Source of the DNA: Penelope pileata
Taxonomy: Eukaryota; Chordata; Aves; Galliformes; Cracidae
Reading direction: 5' to 3'
DNA length: 64,000 bases
Assembly: GCA_013396635.1 (NCBI GenBank)
Contig: WBMW01004121.1
Span: 93,401 to 157,400 of the forward strand
Shown: positions 1-12,900 of the stretch, piece after piece
How positions within the stretch are numbered: position 1 is the stretch's first letter
Layout: every line of letters begins with the position of its first letter
Position numbers and translations under genes: made by a program
Notes under the pieces: generated by a model
What the model was told of the DNA's origin: nothing
Seen by the model: the letters and a program-made list of their open reading frames with translations, nothing else
The model's database searches: none

Positions 1-253
1 GGACTGCCCAGAGCACAGGCTGCAAGCAGCTCTGCCAAGCTCCACCACAATGGTTTGCAGCAGAGGGGGAAGCAGCGAAGGCTGCCCCCGGGACTGTCAG
101 CACCAAGCAAGGTCGCAGTGCTCAGGGCTCAGGCTGCAGCTACCAAACGTGTCACGCATTCCACGCCAAATGCTGTGGTACAAAGGGAGGCCACGAACAA
201 GAGCCCCAGGAGCAGCCAGCCACAAACACACAGACTTGTCAGTGAGTACTTAC

Positions 254-3200
254 TGCCTCGGTGTACGCCTCGCTGTTCTGCTCCTCGTGGGCTTCCAGCA
301 GTTTCTAGGAGAACACCATCAGAAGTCAGAAAATGGTCTGAGTCCCTCCAGGAGGGGGGACTGCAAGGTCCCGACTCCCCGGGCCCCGCATGGGCAGCAG
401 CGTGCTGCAGCCTACTGAAACCACCTACCACAAACACAGCCCCACAGGTTTTTCAAGGATTTTAACTAGAACAATCATCTTTCCGTGGAAGCTACTCCCA
501 CAAGCTTGGTACAAATCCAGTGCCAAGTGAGGCTGATGTCCTCTGAGGCATTTTGTAGAAGACCAAACCCACGACAAGGTGAAAAAGCACAACGAGCAGA
601 ACGCATTTCTAAATGTGAGCATCTACTGTAATACTGGCTTTACTTACTTTCAATAGCTTGCACTCCCGTGAATCTGTGAATGCTGGGAACATTTCTTCGT
701 ATTTCTCAAGCGCAAGCTGAAGGAGAGAAGCACACCCTTAAGCTCTTTTCACACAAAATTCCTTGCTTTTTATTTCTGGTTTTGTCTTCTAGTCTTCAAA
801 CCACATAGAAAGCTAGAGAAAATGTTCATAGCAAACCCAAGATCGCAGGGAAACGAGGAGGCAGGGTCAGATTTGGCCTCAGAGTGATCAGAGCCAGCTG
901 TGACTTGAGATATCACTTGGAAAGAAGAAAGCAGAAACGCAGCCAGAGCAGGAATCAGGAAAACTCTGCAGTGGACGCTGCAGTAGCGTGTGCCCTGATT
1001 TACCCCTGGACTTCACTCTGGAAGAGCTGGGGCTCACCCTCCATTCTGCTTATGCTGAAGTCTAGTGGTGTTTCAGCCATTTCTGCCCAGCAAACAGCAG
1101 CCAGGAGCATCAGCTGCGTGCCGGCCGCCAGCCCCAGGAAGAGCAAGCACATGGAAATTCAAGCTGCAGCCCCTGGAGCAGCCAGCAAAGCCCTGCGTCT
1201 GCACAAACACCTCCCTGCTGGCCTGGGTGCGGGGAGCTGGGCCCACCGCTCTGAGCCCACTGACCTTGGCGTTCAGCTCGTCCACGATGAAGTGGCACAG
1301 AGCAGCTTTGAAGAAATACTCCTTCGCGCTGTACTTCAGCAAAGGATTATCCATGGTGTTCGTTCCGACCTGGGTGTGAAAAGACATCATCAGAGCTGGG
1401 AAAGAAATCTGCGTCCTTCGGAACTGAATTAAAAGCGTGGCACCTGAGTGAAACTACACACAGTGTTTGCAAACAAAGGCCAGGACAAAATGTCAGCGTG
1501 TGTGCCGACAGCCACAGGGCAGCTGGACAAGTTTCAAGTGCTGCAAGGAGAAGGGAGAGCCTTCCTCCCCGCTGCTTCCCGTGGCCTGTCTCTACAAAAA
1601 GCAGGACAAACCAAACGGGGAGCGCCAGCAACGCCTGCAAGCTGAGGAGCAAACTGTCCCAAAAGGGCGTGATCTGCTCCAAAAGAATCATAGAATCATA
1701 GAGTGGTTCAGGTTGGAAGGGACCTTAGAGATCATCTTGTTCCAACCCCCCTGCCATGGGCAAGGACCCCTCCCACCAGACCAGGTTGCTCAAAGCCCCA
1801 TCCAGCCTGACACTGGATGTCAGGATGATGATGATGATGAAGAAACAAGAGCGGAAGCTTCTACCTCACAGCAATTTTGTGAGGCTGACACACTGATCAG
1901 CTTATCATTTCCAAGCAATTTTTTGGTCTGGGTTTTCTCTCATTTGCATCTCCCATCCCATCTGTGGCATCATTTAAACAAGAAAACCTTTCACCCCACA
2001 ACCAAACCTGAGATGTCCCAGGTGCTGCAGAGTCCTTACCAATTTAGCTGTAGGTAATGGGCAAAGCTCAGTCCTACAGAGGAAAACCCATCCTATCCTC
2101 AGAGCTCTCCAATCGGGGCAGCGCAGGGCACCCCAATGCCCCGTCCTGGTGCCAGCACAGCAGGCGGTCCCGGCAGATGCAGAGGGACACAGTGGCCATG
2201 AGCACGCCCTGCTCACCTGCTCGTAGATTTCTATCGCCTTCTGGTACTGCTCCAGCTGCGCGGCGTAGGCTGCCACCTTCAGCAGACACTTGTTGGCCGA
2301 ACTGCAATCGACAGCAGAAAGTGAGCAACGGGGAGAGCATCCCCGCCCTGCCACCTGCAAGCAGCACCCCCAGCACCTGGTGTACAGCACAGTGGGACTG
2401 CCCAGCTGCAAACTGGGGGACTTTCTTTAGAGAGCTGAAACTAACACCCGTGGAAAAGCACAAAGAGCTTGAGCCTGACCAAATGCCGGACATCGTTGCT
2501 TCGTGCTCTCTGTGCACCCAGAACAGGCATCCCCAGCCAGGCAAGTCTGCTGGCAGCATAACAACCCGGCACAGAAATCTAAGCACTCTTTAGAAAATCA
2601 ACCGGCATGACGCACGGGCACCTGCTAAGCTTAAAATAATCGTGTAGGATTTGGGCATCCTACCAAAGGATGGTTTAGAGGAGCCTGTTGGGTGAGGTGT
2701 GTGAGCAGTCTAGGGCAAATCCCCGTCTCTAAGGCTTCCCTGCTGGAAGGAACCCTCTCCCAGAGCCCACTTGCCTGTTGGACTCTTCTCCTTTGTAATA
2801 GTCCGCAGCCTGCTCGTAGTGCGCGATCGCCTGGGGACAGAAACGTTACGCTTGAACATCGCTTCTGCAGGAGGGGTTGGGTTAGATCAGCGCACAGCGA
2901 CCGCGTTCACAAAAGCTTTTCCACTCTGCAGATGAAAGGAGCGGGATGACAGCACGCTGCGGGGCTGCTGGCGAAGTGGGGCACCCAGGAAACTCCAAAC
3001 ATGAGGCTGCCCTTGAAAAGTTGACTGCGTGCCTGTTCATAGTCCTCAGCTGCAGAGCATGCTTCATAAAGGCGACACGGCTGCTGAGGTACTGACTACA
3101 GGCATTTATAACCACAGTGCAAGGAGGCTTCTGCCACTTCTGCCATGTGATGAACGTTCTAACAGAACAGTCCCAACAGAGCAGTGCTTGGTTTAAGTGG

Positions 3201-6200
3201 GGCTGCACACACACAGCGAGCACTGAAATCATTGCTCTGGGGAGACAGGACCCAATGGAGCGGGGCCAAAGCCAGCACCTAGAAGCCAGTATCTAAGCCA
3301 GCATCTTGGTGCTCACCTTCTCGATGTCAACCAGCTCGGCCTCGTAGATCTCTGCGATGGTGATGTGGTGCTTGGCAGCGATGGTGAATCGCCCCTGCAG
3401 AGGACAGAGGGTGCCTGTGAGGTGGGATCCCTGCCTGGCCCGCAGCTCCGCACCGCGGCCGCGTGCAGCTGTGTCTCAGCCACGCGACCCAGCCACGCCC
3501 CGAGCAGCCAGCGCAGCCCCTTACCATGTCCGTGTAGATATCGATAGCTGCATTTAAGCAGTTGATGGCCTCTGCAGCATGAGTGTTCAGAAAAACAACA
3601 CAGAGTCAGCCAAGCGCGCTGGGGTGCCCTTGTCGAGACCTCCCCCCTCCACAAATCAGCTCCCGGCAGCGTTTCTCTTCGTTAGCCCACAAACCAACAC
3701 CAAACGCCTCAATGATGTGTGTGTGCACATGGAGCAGCTGACAGCACATCTGGAAGTCCTGGGGACTGAAGATGCTTCTCATCCTGCTTCACCCACCCCA
3801 AACACCCCCATGGAAGCCCCAGCACTGAGCAACGGGCAAAACACAACCAGCCAGGCTGCAGCATCCTCAAGCACAGCCAAACTCACGCCGCTCTCATAAA
3901 TAGGCAAGGGCTGCCATTTCCTAGAAAATGTGGTTGTTGTTCACGACTACAGAACAGAAGCATCAGCCCTGAGTGGTTTCCAACAGCTCTCTGCACAGGA
4001 GCAGTGCTGTGGGCACACAGCCAGCCAGGACACAGCAGCATGAAGCCCCAGGGCCGCACGTGCCCCTCGGCATGCCCCTGCCTGGGGTCTGCCGAGCTCA
4101 GCAACGGCCCCAGAGATGGCGTGAGGGCACCTGGAGGAGAGCCCAGCCCTGCTCTGGGCAACAGAGCAACAGGATGGCACCCAGGTGCCATCATCCAGAA
4201 GAATCCCCAGAGCCCTGCCTGGTTCCAAAGGCAGCAGTGCCAGCTCCCCATGCACAAGAGGCACGGCAGCGTCCCCTCCCTGGGCTCTGCCATCCCTTCT
4301 TTGGTGACGAAAAGCCTGAGCCCCCTGTGCTGTGTTGGTATGGTGCCATCAGAGCACGCTGCACACAGACCAAAGCTGTTTCTGCAGCTGGTGATTCCCC
4401 AAGCCCCACAACAGAACAAATGGAAAGTGTCCCTCCCATGCCGAGAGGTGGCAAGGAAGAAACGTCACTCATTGCCATTGCTTCCATCCACCTTACACAG
4501 CCACATCACCTCCTGCAAGCGACATTCAATTTAAGTAACGCTAAAATTAAGCAATTATCTTCCCTGATTGCTTTGGAAAGGAGAAGCCAGGACACACAGC
4601 AGCTTTCCAGCAGCCTGCACTGGGGATGGACGGGCACAGGGACCAGCTGACTCTGAATGCCCTGGTGCTCCAGCTCCTACGCCACTAAGAAGATTTGCAC
4701 AAAGCAATCCCGGATTTTGTCCCTCTTACCTTGCGGGTCTGCTTTTTTGTAGGCGTTCCCAGCGTCCACAAAACTGGTGGCCGAGTCGTGCTTGCTCTGC
4801 AGCTGCATGTGCAGCTTGGCCGCCTGGCAGAAGGCATTTCCTGCAGCTGGGACAGAAGCACAAAACAATTTGCTGTGACTCCAGAACCGCAGGAAAACAG
4901 CAAAACCCAGCACTCCCCAGCAACCAGAACATCGCAGAGGTGCAACAACCCCAAAGGTATTTCCCAGCCAGTTCAGCGCAGCGATGCTCTGCTCCGTGCA
5001 AATCTCTTCTGATAAAGTCAGCATGCGGTCCTGCAGGCCGCTGGCTTTAGGTTTCACATGGGAAAGTGTCCCCACGTGGGCTGATTTAACAGCGTGGATA
5101 TTCAACATGCACTGGGAAGGGCACACGAATCACACGGCCGTAGGGATAATCCCGATGAAAATGGGATTATCTGAAATGGCATAATTAATGAAAATGGCAT
5201 CATTTCCAAGAAAACGTTGAGAACACCCCCCAAGCAGCTCTGCAGGCACGCAGCTGGGGGGGGCATTTGTCCCACATCCCTTTCTGCACACTGCAACCAG
5301 GCTGAACCCCAGAGCAGGCTCTGTGCTGCACCTCGCCGCTTGCTGCACGGCTGCACTCACCGCTCCAGTTCTTGGCGATCTTGAACATGTTTGCAGCCCT
5401 GGTGTACATCTCGCAGGCTTCCTCCACCCTGGTGTTGCCCCTGGAAGAGAGACAGAGAGCACGTGAACCCGGCACCCATTGCCTGCCCTCTGCATTTCTG
5501 CATCCCTACGCTACAGGAGGGCGATAGTGCTCCTGGCTTTGCAGCCAGCCTGCACGAAGCGTTGGCCCGCTCTCCTTCCATCCCGTGCTCGTTCAGGGAT
5601 CGTTTGGGGCTCTATTTTTAGATGAAGATGAGGAGGAACTCGCCCCCAGCGAGGTGCTGGCTCACGCCCGGCCTCGGGCCCGCTGCCCGCTGGGATTAGG
5701 GCCGCCAGCACGTCCTGCCCTGTTAATCTGCCTCATGCCAGGAGGAAATTATCTTTAAAACTTCTGCTTTCAGGGCTGCAGACGCTTTGTTTTTCCAGGC
5801 TGTCGTTATCCTCCGGGGGAGCATCAGCAGAAATGCTCTTTTCTTTAAATAACAATTCCAAAAAAAGGCACAGAGTTTAAACCTCATTTTTCAAAACCCT
5901 TCCGGACATGGTTCTCACACGCCCATGAATTCTTCAAGGAAAAGCAAGGAATCCCTTCACCCCCTCTGGAGCCCATCCCTCTGGGGTGCCACGAGCAGGC
6001 GTTGCCACCCCAGCGCCGTTCCCCACAGCACCCCGGGCACTGCGGCTCCCTCCAGGGCTCTGCTCCTCGCCGCGTGCCAGGAATTATTCAGCAAAACGCG
6101 GCTGGCGTTGGGATGCGGGCACACCGGGACCGGGCAGCGCTCGCCGCAGCATCCGCGTGCCCCCGTCCCACCGAGCCGGGCCCCCGCCGCGCCTATGGGG

Positions 6201-6724
6201 CGGGGGTGCTGCGGGCAGCAACCCTCCGCTGCCGGGACGAACCCCGGGGACAGCGCTCAGCCATGGTGCTGGGGACAGCTCCTCCTCCACGCCCCACCGC
6301 AGGCCCTGGCGCAGGCTGGGGGCCGGCACTAACCCGCAGGGGCCCCCTGCACCCACTGTGCGCCCTCCTTTTGCATCCCCCCTACTGCACACCGTGCATC
6401 CTCCTTTTGCAACCATCCCCCTATTGCATACCACGCACCCTCCTTTTTGCAACTCCCCTGCATCCCCTTTTGCAACCCCACCGCATCTCCCTTTTGCAAC
6501 CCCCCTGCACATCGTGCAACACCATTTTTCCCCCATTTTTTTGCTACCTTTTTTTTTTTTTTGCACCCCCCCCTCTCCCGCCCGCAATCCGTGCACCCCC
6601 CGGGGCTGCCCCCCCGCATTGCTCACCCGAAGAGCCCCCGTAAGAAGGAGTGCGAGCCCTTCACCCGCTTCTCGGCTTCGGCCATCAGCTGCACGGCCTC
6701 CCGCTCCTTGCCCGAGCTGTCCAT
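254..6724 (-). CDS. NAPB: NAPB, beta-soluble NSF attachment protein (beta-SNAP), 3' end outside window
   Basis: Beta-SNAP binds assembled SNARE complexes and recruits the ATPase NSF to disassemble them after membrane fusion; in mammals it is mainly neuronal. Coding exons in transcript order: 6627-6724, 5361-5440, 4730-4846, 3525-3571, 3317-3394, 2775-2830, 2217-2301, 1265-1369, 648-716, 254-304. All phases join, giving about 262 of the usual 298 residues; the last exon lies before base 1. The start ATG (6724-6722) opens [20 protein letters not shown]. Paralogue-diagnostic stretches favour NAPB over [22 protein letters not shown] in exon 3, FIVDELNAK in exon 8 and [19 protein letters not shown] in exon 9. 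The protein is all-helical and TPR-like, with no signal peptide. The exon 6 donor is GC rather than GT. The family assignment comes from recognition of a very conserved protein, and I am confident of it. Confidence 0.96.
1685..1822 (-). mobile_element. CR1 LINE 3' fragment, reverse orientation
   Basis: The segment opens with two copies of 'atcatagaatcatag', followed by the typical 'ggttggaagggacctta' block and 'ccatccagcctgacactgga'. This is the reverse complement of the avian CR1 3' end. It lies in NAPB intron 7, between exons 7 and 8. A short GAT-rich microsatellite (about 1823-1841) abuts its inner end. Confidence 0.92.
2302..2774 (-). other. NAPB: GC-AG intron of NAPB (intron 6)
   Basis: Exon 6 ends ...AACAG at 2775 and the intron begins GCAAGTGGGC. 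Exon 7 starts at 2301 after a TTGCAG acceptor. No GT at the right phase would preserve the conserved Ser-Ser-Ala-Asn-Lys junction. AG|GCAAGT is the classical strong context of the minor GC-AG class of U2 introns. Seen directly in the sequence; splicing itself is inferred. Confidence 0.8.
6360..6528. repeat. Imperfect tandem repeat with CCTTTTGCA cores, NAPB intron 1
   Basis: About five imperfect copies of a 30-40-bp unit built from 'ctccttttgca', a C-rich run and 'tgca(c/t)' lie just inside intron 1, downstream of NAPB exon 1 in the transcript. A poly-T run follows at about 6551-6562. The shared TGCA/TTGCAA cores link it loosely to the larger array on the other side of exon 1. Confidence 0.65.
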
Positions 6725-6754
6725 CGCGGCAGCGCTCGGCCAGGCCCGGAGCCG

Positions 6755-6786
<32 letters not shown>

Positions 6787-6850
6787 GGCGCGGCACCGCC
6801 GGGAGCGCGCGCGGGGAGGGGGCAGCGGGCGCGTGCACGGGGGCGGGGCA
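6560..6850 (-). promoter_or_regulatory. NAPB: CpG-rich NAPB 5' region and 5' UTR
   Basis: Around the NAPB start codon the sequence is very GC-rich with many CpG dinucleotides (for example 'gggagcgcgcgcgggga' near 6800), typical of a TATA-less CpG-island promoter. The presumptive 5' UTR carries a purine-rich GAGGAG tract (plus strand 'cctcctcctc', about 6758-6785). The transcription start itself cannot be placed. Confidence 0.6.
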
Positions 6851-7195
6851 CGATGCGTGTTGCACAGTGCACGGTGCATGCAATGTGCTGTGCACTGAAT
6901 GGTGCATTCGATGCACGCTGCATGCAGTGCGTGTTGCACCGTGCATTCAATGCACGCTGTGTGCATGATGCACTGCACGTGTCACATGGTGCACAAACGC
7001 ATGCTGCATGTGGTGCATGTTGTGCAATGCACGCTGCAGATGATGCATGCCGTTCCCTGCAGGATGCACATTGCACGGGATAGAGAATGCACGCTGCACG
7101 TGCTGCATGTTGTGCCATGCAGGATGCACATCCTGTGGGATGCACACTGCACAGGGTGCATGAGATGCACAACACACACTGTGCCCTGTGCACAC
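6850..7195. repeat. TGCA-rich degenerate satellite-like array upstream of NAPB
   Basis: About 345 bp consists almost entirely of short words sharing TGCA cores (gtgcac, tgcatgca, atgcacgctgca, gtgcatgttgtgc), spaced roughly 10-12 bp apart. Longer near-repeats such as 'aatgcacgctgca' recur at about 6950, 7025 and 7086. The tract is highly self-complementary and rich in alternating purine-pyrimidine steps. All reading frames through it encode only Cys/His/Met-rich low-complexity peptides, so it is not treated as coding. Confidence 0.8.
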
Positions 7196-9926
7196 CCCAT
7201 CCCCCAGCCTACCCCACCCTGGCCTTGCAGTGGGTACGCGATGCCCACCCTACAGCCAGGGCAGGAGCAGGCTGTAGGGTTTTTCCCTCCAGCCACAGGG
7301 AGTGAAGGCATCAACTTGCCACACGTGCTTTTGTGCATTGCAGTAACACCATGAGAAACTCTTAGAACTCATTTTAAGAATGCGTCCTGATAGTTGTGTT
7401 AGCAGTTGCAATCGATTACCTTTTTCACCTTCACAACAAGGGGGAATTGTGCAAGAGTTAAAGACTAACAAAGCGGTTAAAATGGTCTGATCCAAGGGAA
7501 AAACATTCTGGAAAAAAGGAGTGCTCTGAAACAGAACGGATAAAGCTGGAAAAGGAGAAGGTGAGAGGCTGCTGAGGACAGCTGGAGCCTGTGGGAGCAG
7601 CCTGGTGCTCCCTGCTGCAGGGTGACCCCACTGTGGCAAAGAAGTCGGTGAGCTGGCAGATGGGGCTGCGCGTGTCACCCTGCAGACATTGTTCCTAAGG
7701 GCAGCTTCAGCCCCTGGAAGCAGCCTCAGCCATCGCTGGGATGGAAATGCTTGAAGCACAGAGAAATGAGAGCAGGATCCAGCTCCAGTGCTTCATTAGG
7801 CTGACGATCATTAACAGCACATGTTGCTAACAGCTCTACCTCGAGCAGGATCAATCCCTATCACTCTGCAGCCAAAGCATGTACCACTCCTACACTAGCT
7901 GCTGGCACAGAGTACTCCAGAAAGAAAAAAAAAAAAAGCATATTTATCCCAACCTGAAGTTCAGGGGTTTTTTTTTTTGTTTGGTTGCTTTTTTTGCAGG
8001 TCTGATTCTGCTTTCACTCAAATTACTCCCCTAGTTTCCAAGGAATTGCTCCAACGTTAACACAGGAGGCAGAGCTGAAGCTTAGGCTCCTAGGAGAAGG
8101 GTTTTTCTGTGGCTCCCCTTCATCAAGTGAAAGGATACAGGAAAAGCCAGAAGAACAGGCAGAAAGCTTGCCCATTTTCTGTCTCCTACCCCAAACTACA
8201 GACAAGTTTCCCCTAACTTGGCAAAGCAGCTCAGCATCAGCACCAGCATCCTCGCCGTGTCCTGGCTCTGTGGCTGTTGGCGATGGAGCTGGCTGGCACT
8301 GCCAGTCCCTGAGGCAGCCAGAGCCTGGTGAGCTGCTCCCCCGTGGCCTCTGGCTGATTTGGGAGGGATCATTCCCTCTCCCTGCCCATCTGCTCCAGTG
8401 GGCTGCAACAACGTTAATTTGCAACACAAGGCTGCTGAACCCTAACTGGGGCTTGGCAACTCACCTTGGGTCCTGGCAGGTCTCTCCATCTGGGTGCCAC
8501 CTCGGGGCATGGCCTGCTGCTCTTTGAGCCCTGGTGCAGGGTCAGTGCTGGAAAGCCTGCTGCACTCACACTCATGTCACACTGCTGCTGCCTGCTGGAT
8601 CCCAGAGCCACCGCTGAAAAGCGTTCGTCCAAGTTTTGCTGGGCTGTACACAGACAGAGACACACGCTTACAGCCCCGTGATACTTTCAGGATTAGAGCT
8701 GCTAGGGTCCTCACCCATTGCCAGAAGTGCCACAGGGCAAGGAGCAGCACCTGCTGCTTCTCAAGGGAGGATGCCCAAAGGGGAACTCAGCTCCGTGCCT
8801 CGGGACTGCAGCTCCCGGCACGCCCTGCTCCAGGCGCCGCCTCACGCCATCGCTGCCTCTCCGTGGAGATGCTCGGATTACACAGCCTCCCTCCCTCATC
8901 CCCTCCTGCCCCAAGCACAGCGCTGTGTGGTGCTAAGGCGATGACATAGCAGTGGCTCTGCAAGGCCAGGAAATCATGCTTTCGACTCCCCAGCTAAAAA
9001 CACACCCTGTTTGGACTGGCAACTCCAAAACGGGGCCATAACCTCCAGAATCAGCCCTACAGAGAGGGCTTTTGCAGCACTGGCAGCACGCGTTTCTTTT
9101 CCACCTGTGTTTTTCAAAGTGTCTGGAGCAAGAATTAATTAATACATTAATTTGCCTGTGTGGATTTGTATCCTTGCTGTTTGCAGGTGCACAATTCAGC
9201 ACTAAGAATGGGACCAGGCCGGGTGATCCCTACGCTGCCCAGGGCTCAGGTAACGCCGGCTGCGATGAGAGCCGATAAGGGGCCGAGCTGTCAGCACCGC
9301 AGCACCTCGAGAGTCAGCAGGACATGCTCACGTGGGGCTCTGCTTACAGAGGGCTGGGATGCCCTGGATAATTCACCTGCAGCCTGAGCAGTGGCTCAGC
9401 ACAACGCTGTCTCTCCTGCAAATTCCTGCCCCAGCTCCTCCGGGGCTTCCTCCAGCGCGGTACGGCGAATTCCTTGGACGTGCGAGGATCTTGGTGTGGG
9501 TGAGTGGGTTGGATGGGTTTCTATAGTGTGAAGTTCTAAGGACCACGGTGCCCCTGGGTTTTACCTGCGATGCTGCGGTGATGTTCGCCACCCTAGTGTG
9601 ATTGCACAGCTAATATAGAAGACATCATTAATTATTTCTACGGAAATAGTGAATAATTAATAAAACAATACTGAGTCGTTAACAGAATGGGGGATCCATG
9701 CTGGGAAAGCTGGGGCAAAAGTCCACAGCTGTGGTAAATACAGGTTGCTGACCTCATTTCAAGGCTGGCAGAAACTAAATCCAGTAGTATTTCCAATATC
9801 CCTTTAAGATTCAAAGCCAGAAACTGCCAGCCATATCCAAGGTTGCTACTGACACTGATCGCTGTTGCACATTGCAAAGGATCCAAACCATCCCAGGTTT
9901 TATTTCCTTTTTCCAGGCAGGACACA
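7196..9926. other. Intergenic interval between two divergent genes
   Basis: This 2.7-kb stretch separates the NAPB promoter from the first recognised coding exon of the vinculin-like gene; the two genes are head to head. Homopolymer runs occur near 7926 (A) and 7969 (T). No family-recognisable coding exon was found. A non-coding first exon and promoter of the vinculin-like gene are expected here, but I could not place them. Confidence 0.5.
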
Positions 9927-12900
9927 ATGGAGCCCTTTTATCTCTACGACCTTGGGATACTAACAGAAAACAAAACTACCCAAAGGATCCTTTGCCCCAT
10001 GGCTGCACAGCTCTGTCTTCTAATCCTTGCCCTGGAACAGGAAGATGGAATGTGCCATACCTTTCCTAATTTAGAGGAAGATGCAGAAAACTTAGCCAAA
10101 GCCACGGAAGAACTCTCTTCTGCTGCAAGAAGGTAGTTTTGCTGGGTGTCTCCCTGGTAGACTTAGAGGCTGAGAGAGAAAGAGATGGCAAAACAGCTGT
10201 GAGCTGAGGGGCATTCACAGAACACAGCGCCTGCCTACCCTGCACACTCTGCTGGAGAGATGGGAACTTGGTTGGGTACTAAGAGATGAGGAGGGAGGGC
10301 TGGTGGTCAGAGGAAACAGCTGGGCAGGGAGATCTGCTGGGGGAACAGATGGGCAACTGTGCAGGGGCAGAATGGGATTAGGATGGGAAAAGGAGAGATG
10401 GACAAAGCGGGGATATGCGCTTGGAAGGGGAAGCAGGCAAAACCTGAATGAGCAATGTCTAAGCTGAACACATCTTAAAGTAATAGCTCAACAATTCACT
10501 GAAAGCACTGATCGGACACCAGCCACTGGGTTGTTCTGGTGTTACAGCTGGGTTTGCTGGTAGAAGGTAGACACCTCATCTTAAAGCCATTTACAGCCAC
10601 TGCAAAAGGTTCCTAAGCAGTCTGCAAACACAGCGAAAATCAATTCATAACCAGGAATTGGTCAGGGTGGTACTCACGGGATGGAGAGGAGCTGAGCCCT
10701 GCAGCTTCTGTTCCAGGCTGGCCGAGCAGTCCAGTGATGAGGCGTACCAGGAGGAGACACGTCTCGCGGCCAAGTCCCTCGTCCTGGCAGGGAGGCACGT
10801 GCTGCAGGCAGCCCGCCAGCTCCAGGAGCAGCCGGAGAGCCCCAGCCACAGGGAGGTGCTGGCTGCGTCAGCAAAGAGCGTCCTAACCCAGACCGTGAAG
10901 GTAGGTAACGCACGAGGGGATGGCGCTGAAATGAGTGGTGGGGAGGGCGCAGCTGGAGGAGGAGGGACAACACGTCCCCTCATCAGGACAGGGGCTGGGG
11001 AAGCTCGAGCTGGAGCATGGGTTGTTTCTTCCCCATGTGCTCACTAGGACGGGGCTACAGGGCAAAACACACCTCTGTTCTTCCCAGCAGTGGGTACAGT
11101 ATCACGTGTGAGCATCAGCCACTCTGACAGCATTTTCTGCTGTGCTAGATCCTACAGGCTGAAGATGCAGCCAGGGCAAGGAGGCTAATTCAGGCTGCCA
11201 GCTGGCTTTTGGAGTGCCTGGGCATGCTGCGGGGTGCAGGGGACATGCCAGGACTGCTGGCTGCTTTCCAGGACTTTTCCGAGGCCTTGCTTCTGCTGAG
11301 CAATCTGACAGCAAAGCACCTCGAGCAACTCCGAGATTCTCCTCGACGGACCAGCTTGGCCCAGACTTTGCAGCTCCTTCACAAGTGCGTTCCTTTGCTC
11401 CATGCAGCCAAGCACAGCCATCTTAAATGCTCCTGGGATCAACAAGTCACCTTCTCCAAAAATTATGCTTTCCAGCTGATGGAGGGGACCATCAAAGAGC
11501 TTGTTTCCCTGCTTGTCGACACCACAAGCAACAAGGAGCTCCAGGACAGAAACGGGATTTTCTCCCAGCACGTGCACAGGCTGCTGGCTCTCCTCTCTCA
11601 CCCAGACCCAGTGCACATCTCTGACAGCGAGTTCAGTGCTCACGTGGAAGCAGTGGTTTTCTACTGCATGCTTCTAGCAGAGATGTGCAGGCCAGATCTG
11701 AAGCGGGATCTGGTAAAACGTTGCTGGGTTCTCCTACAGCTGAGGAAGAGCATTTGCTGCCACATAAGTCAGCGGGAGGGAGGCACAGGGCCAAGCTGGG
11801 GAGAAAGCAGCCTGAAGGAGAAATGTCACACCATGGGAAAGGAGGTGGAGAATCTTGACCAGGCAGTGCTTACAGCTACTCTACACCAAATCCTTGGCAC
11901 CTTCTTTGAGGCCAAGGAGCCCCTGAGGCACTTAGTTGAAGCAGCCCTTACCCTTGCAGGTACAGAGTGTTTTCCAGCAGGACAAGGAGGATTATTAAAG
12001 AAGCTTCAGCCCCTCACTGCCACCTTTTTCACACACGCCGAGCAGATGCTCAGAGTGGCAGACTTGGTCCTGGCCAGGTGCACCAAAGCCCAAACCGCTA
12101 GAGAAATCCAGGACTGGGTAGAGTATTTAAAGAGCCTCCTTGCCAGTCTCCCTCCTCTGCTCACAGAAATGAGCAGAAATCCAGCCCACACGGGCACTGC
12201 TGAGCAACTGCAGTCCTTGTACCACGCGTGGGCTGGAACAACAGAAAGCCTCTCACGGTGTTTCGAGGAGACAGTCAGCATGCATCAATTCCTTACGCTG
12301 TCCATCCAGGAAATGGCCAAGCACAGGGAATGGTGTGAAAAGGCCATACAAAGTCAGGACTCCGAAAGGCTCTCTTGGCATGCCACTAACCTCACCAGCT
12401 GGGCTCGGTGGGTTGCTGGAGCTGCTGCCAGGTATGTAGACAGAGCCACAGACCCCATTTTCAGGAACGGCTTGCTGGTTTGGGTTGAGCAGCTGGCCAA
12501 CTCCGTTCTTGAGCTGAAAGCAGCCACAGCCCTTTGCCTGGAGAGACTCTCCTGCCTCCAAACTAGCGATATCTTTTCAAAGACAGTGAGCTGCCTGATG
12601 GATACTGCTCACCATGTTCAGGATGGGCTGGACGGGTCCAACCACCCAGATATCCTCAGCCCACTCCGGGAACGAGTGCGGAGCACTGGTATTGCAAAGG
12701 GTCTTGAACTCAGCTCATCCTGCTCTGGGTTAAAAAACATGACTGGTGAAGCTAAATTGCAAGATGATGTCTTAAGTCATCCGTCTCCACAAGCAGGTAA
12801 CTCACACCCAGATGTTGTTCCAAGGAAAGGAGATACACACCCTGTCATTACAGCACTCCTAGCAGCAACAAGGGCCCATGATGTGGCAGCTGTCAATGCT

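Noticed and set aside
254..6724. NAPA (alpha-SNAP) as the identity of the first gene
   Set aside because: Residues that differ between paralogues (KREAVQ-type N-terminus, [35 protein letters not shown]) follow NAPB.
5986..7193. Long open frames of 365-369 codons on both strands over the NAPB start region
   Set aside because: They read through the TGCA array and GC-rich promoter, giving Cys/His/Met or Pro/Ala low-complexity peptides with no family resemblance. The real coding sequence there is only NAPB exon 1.
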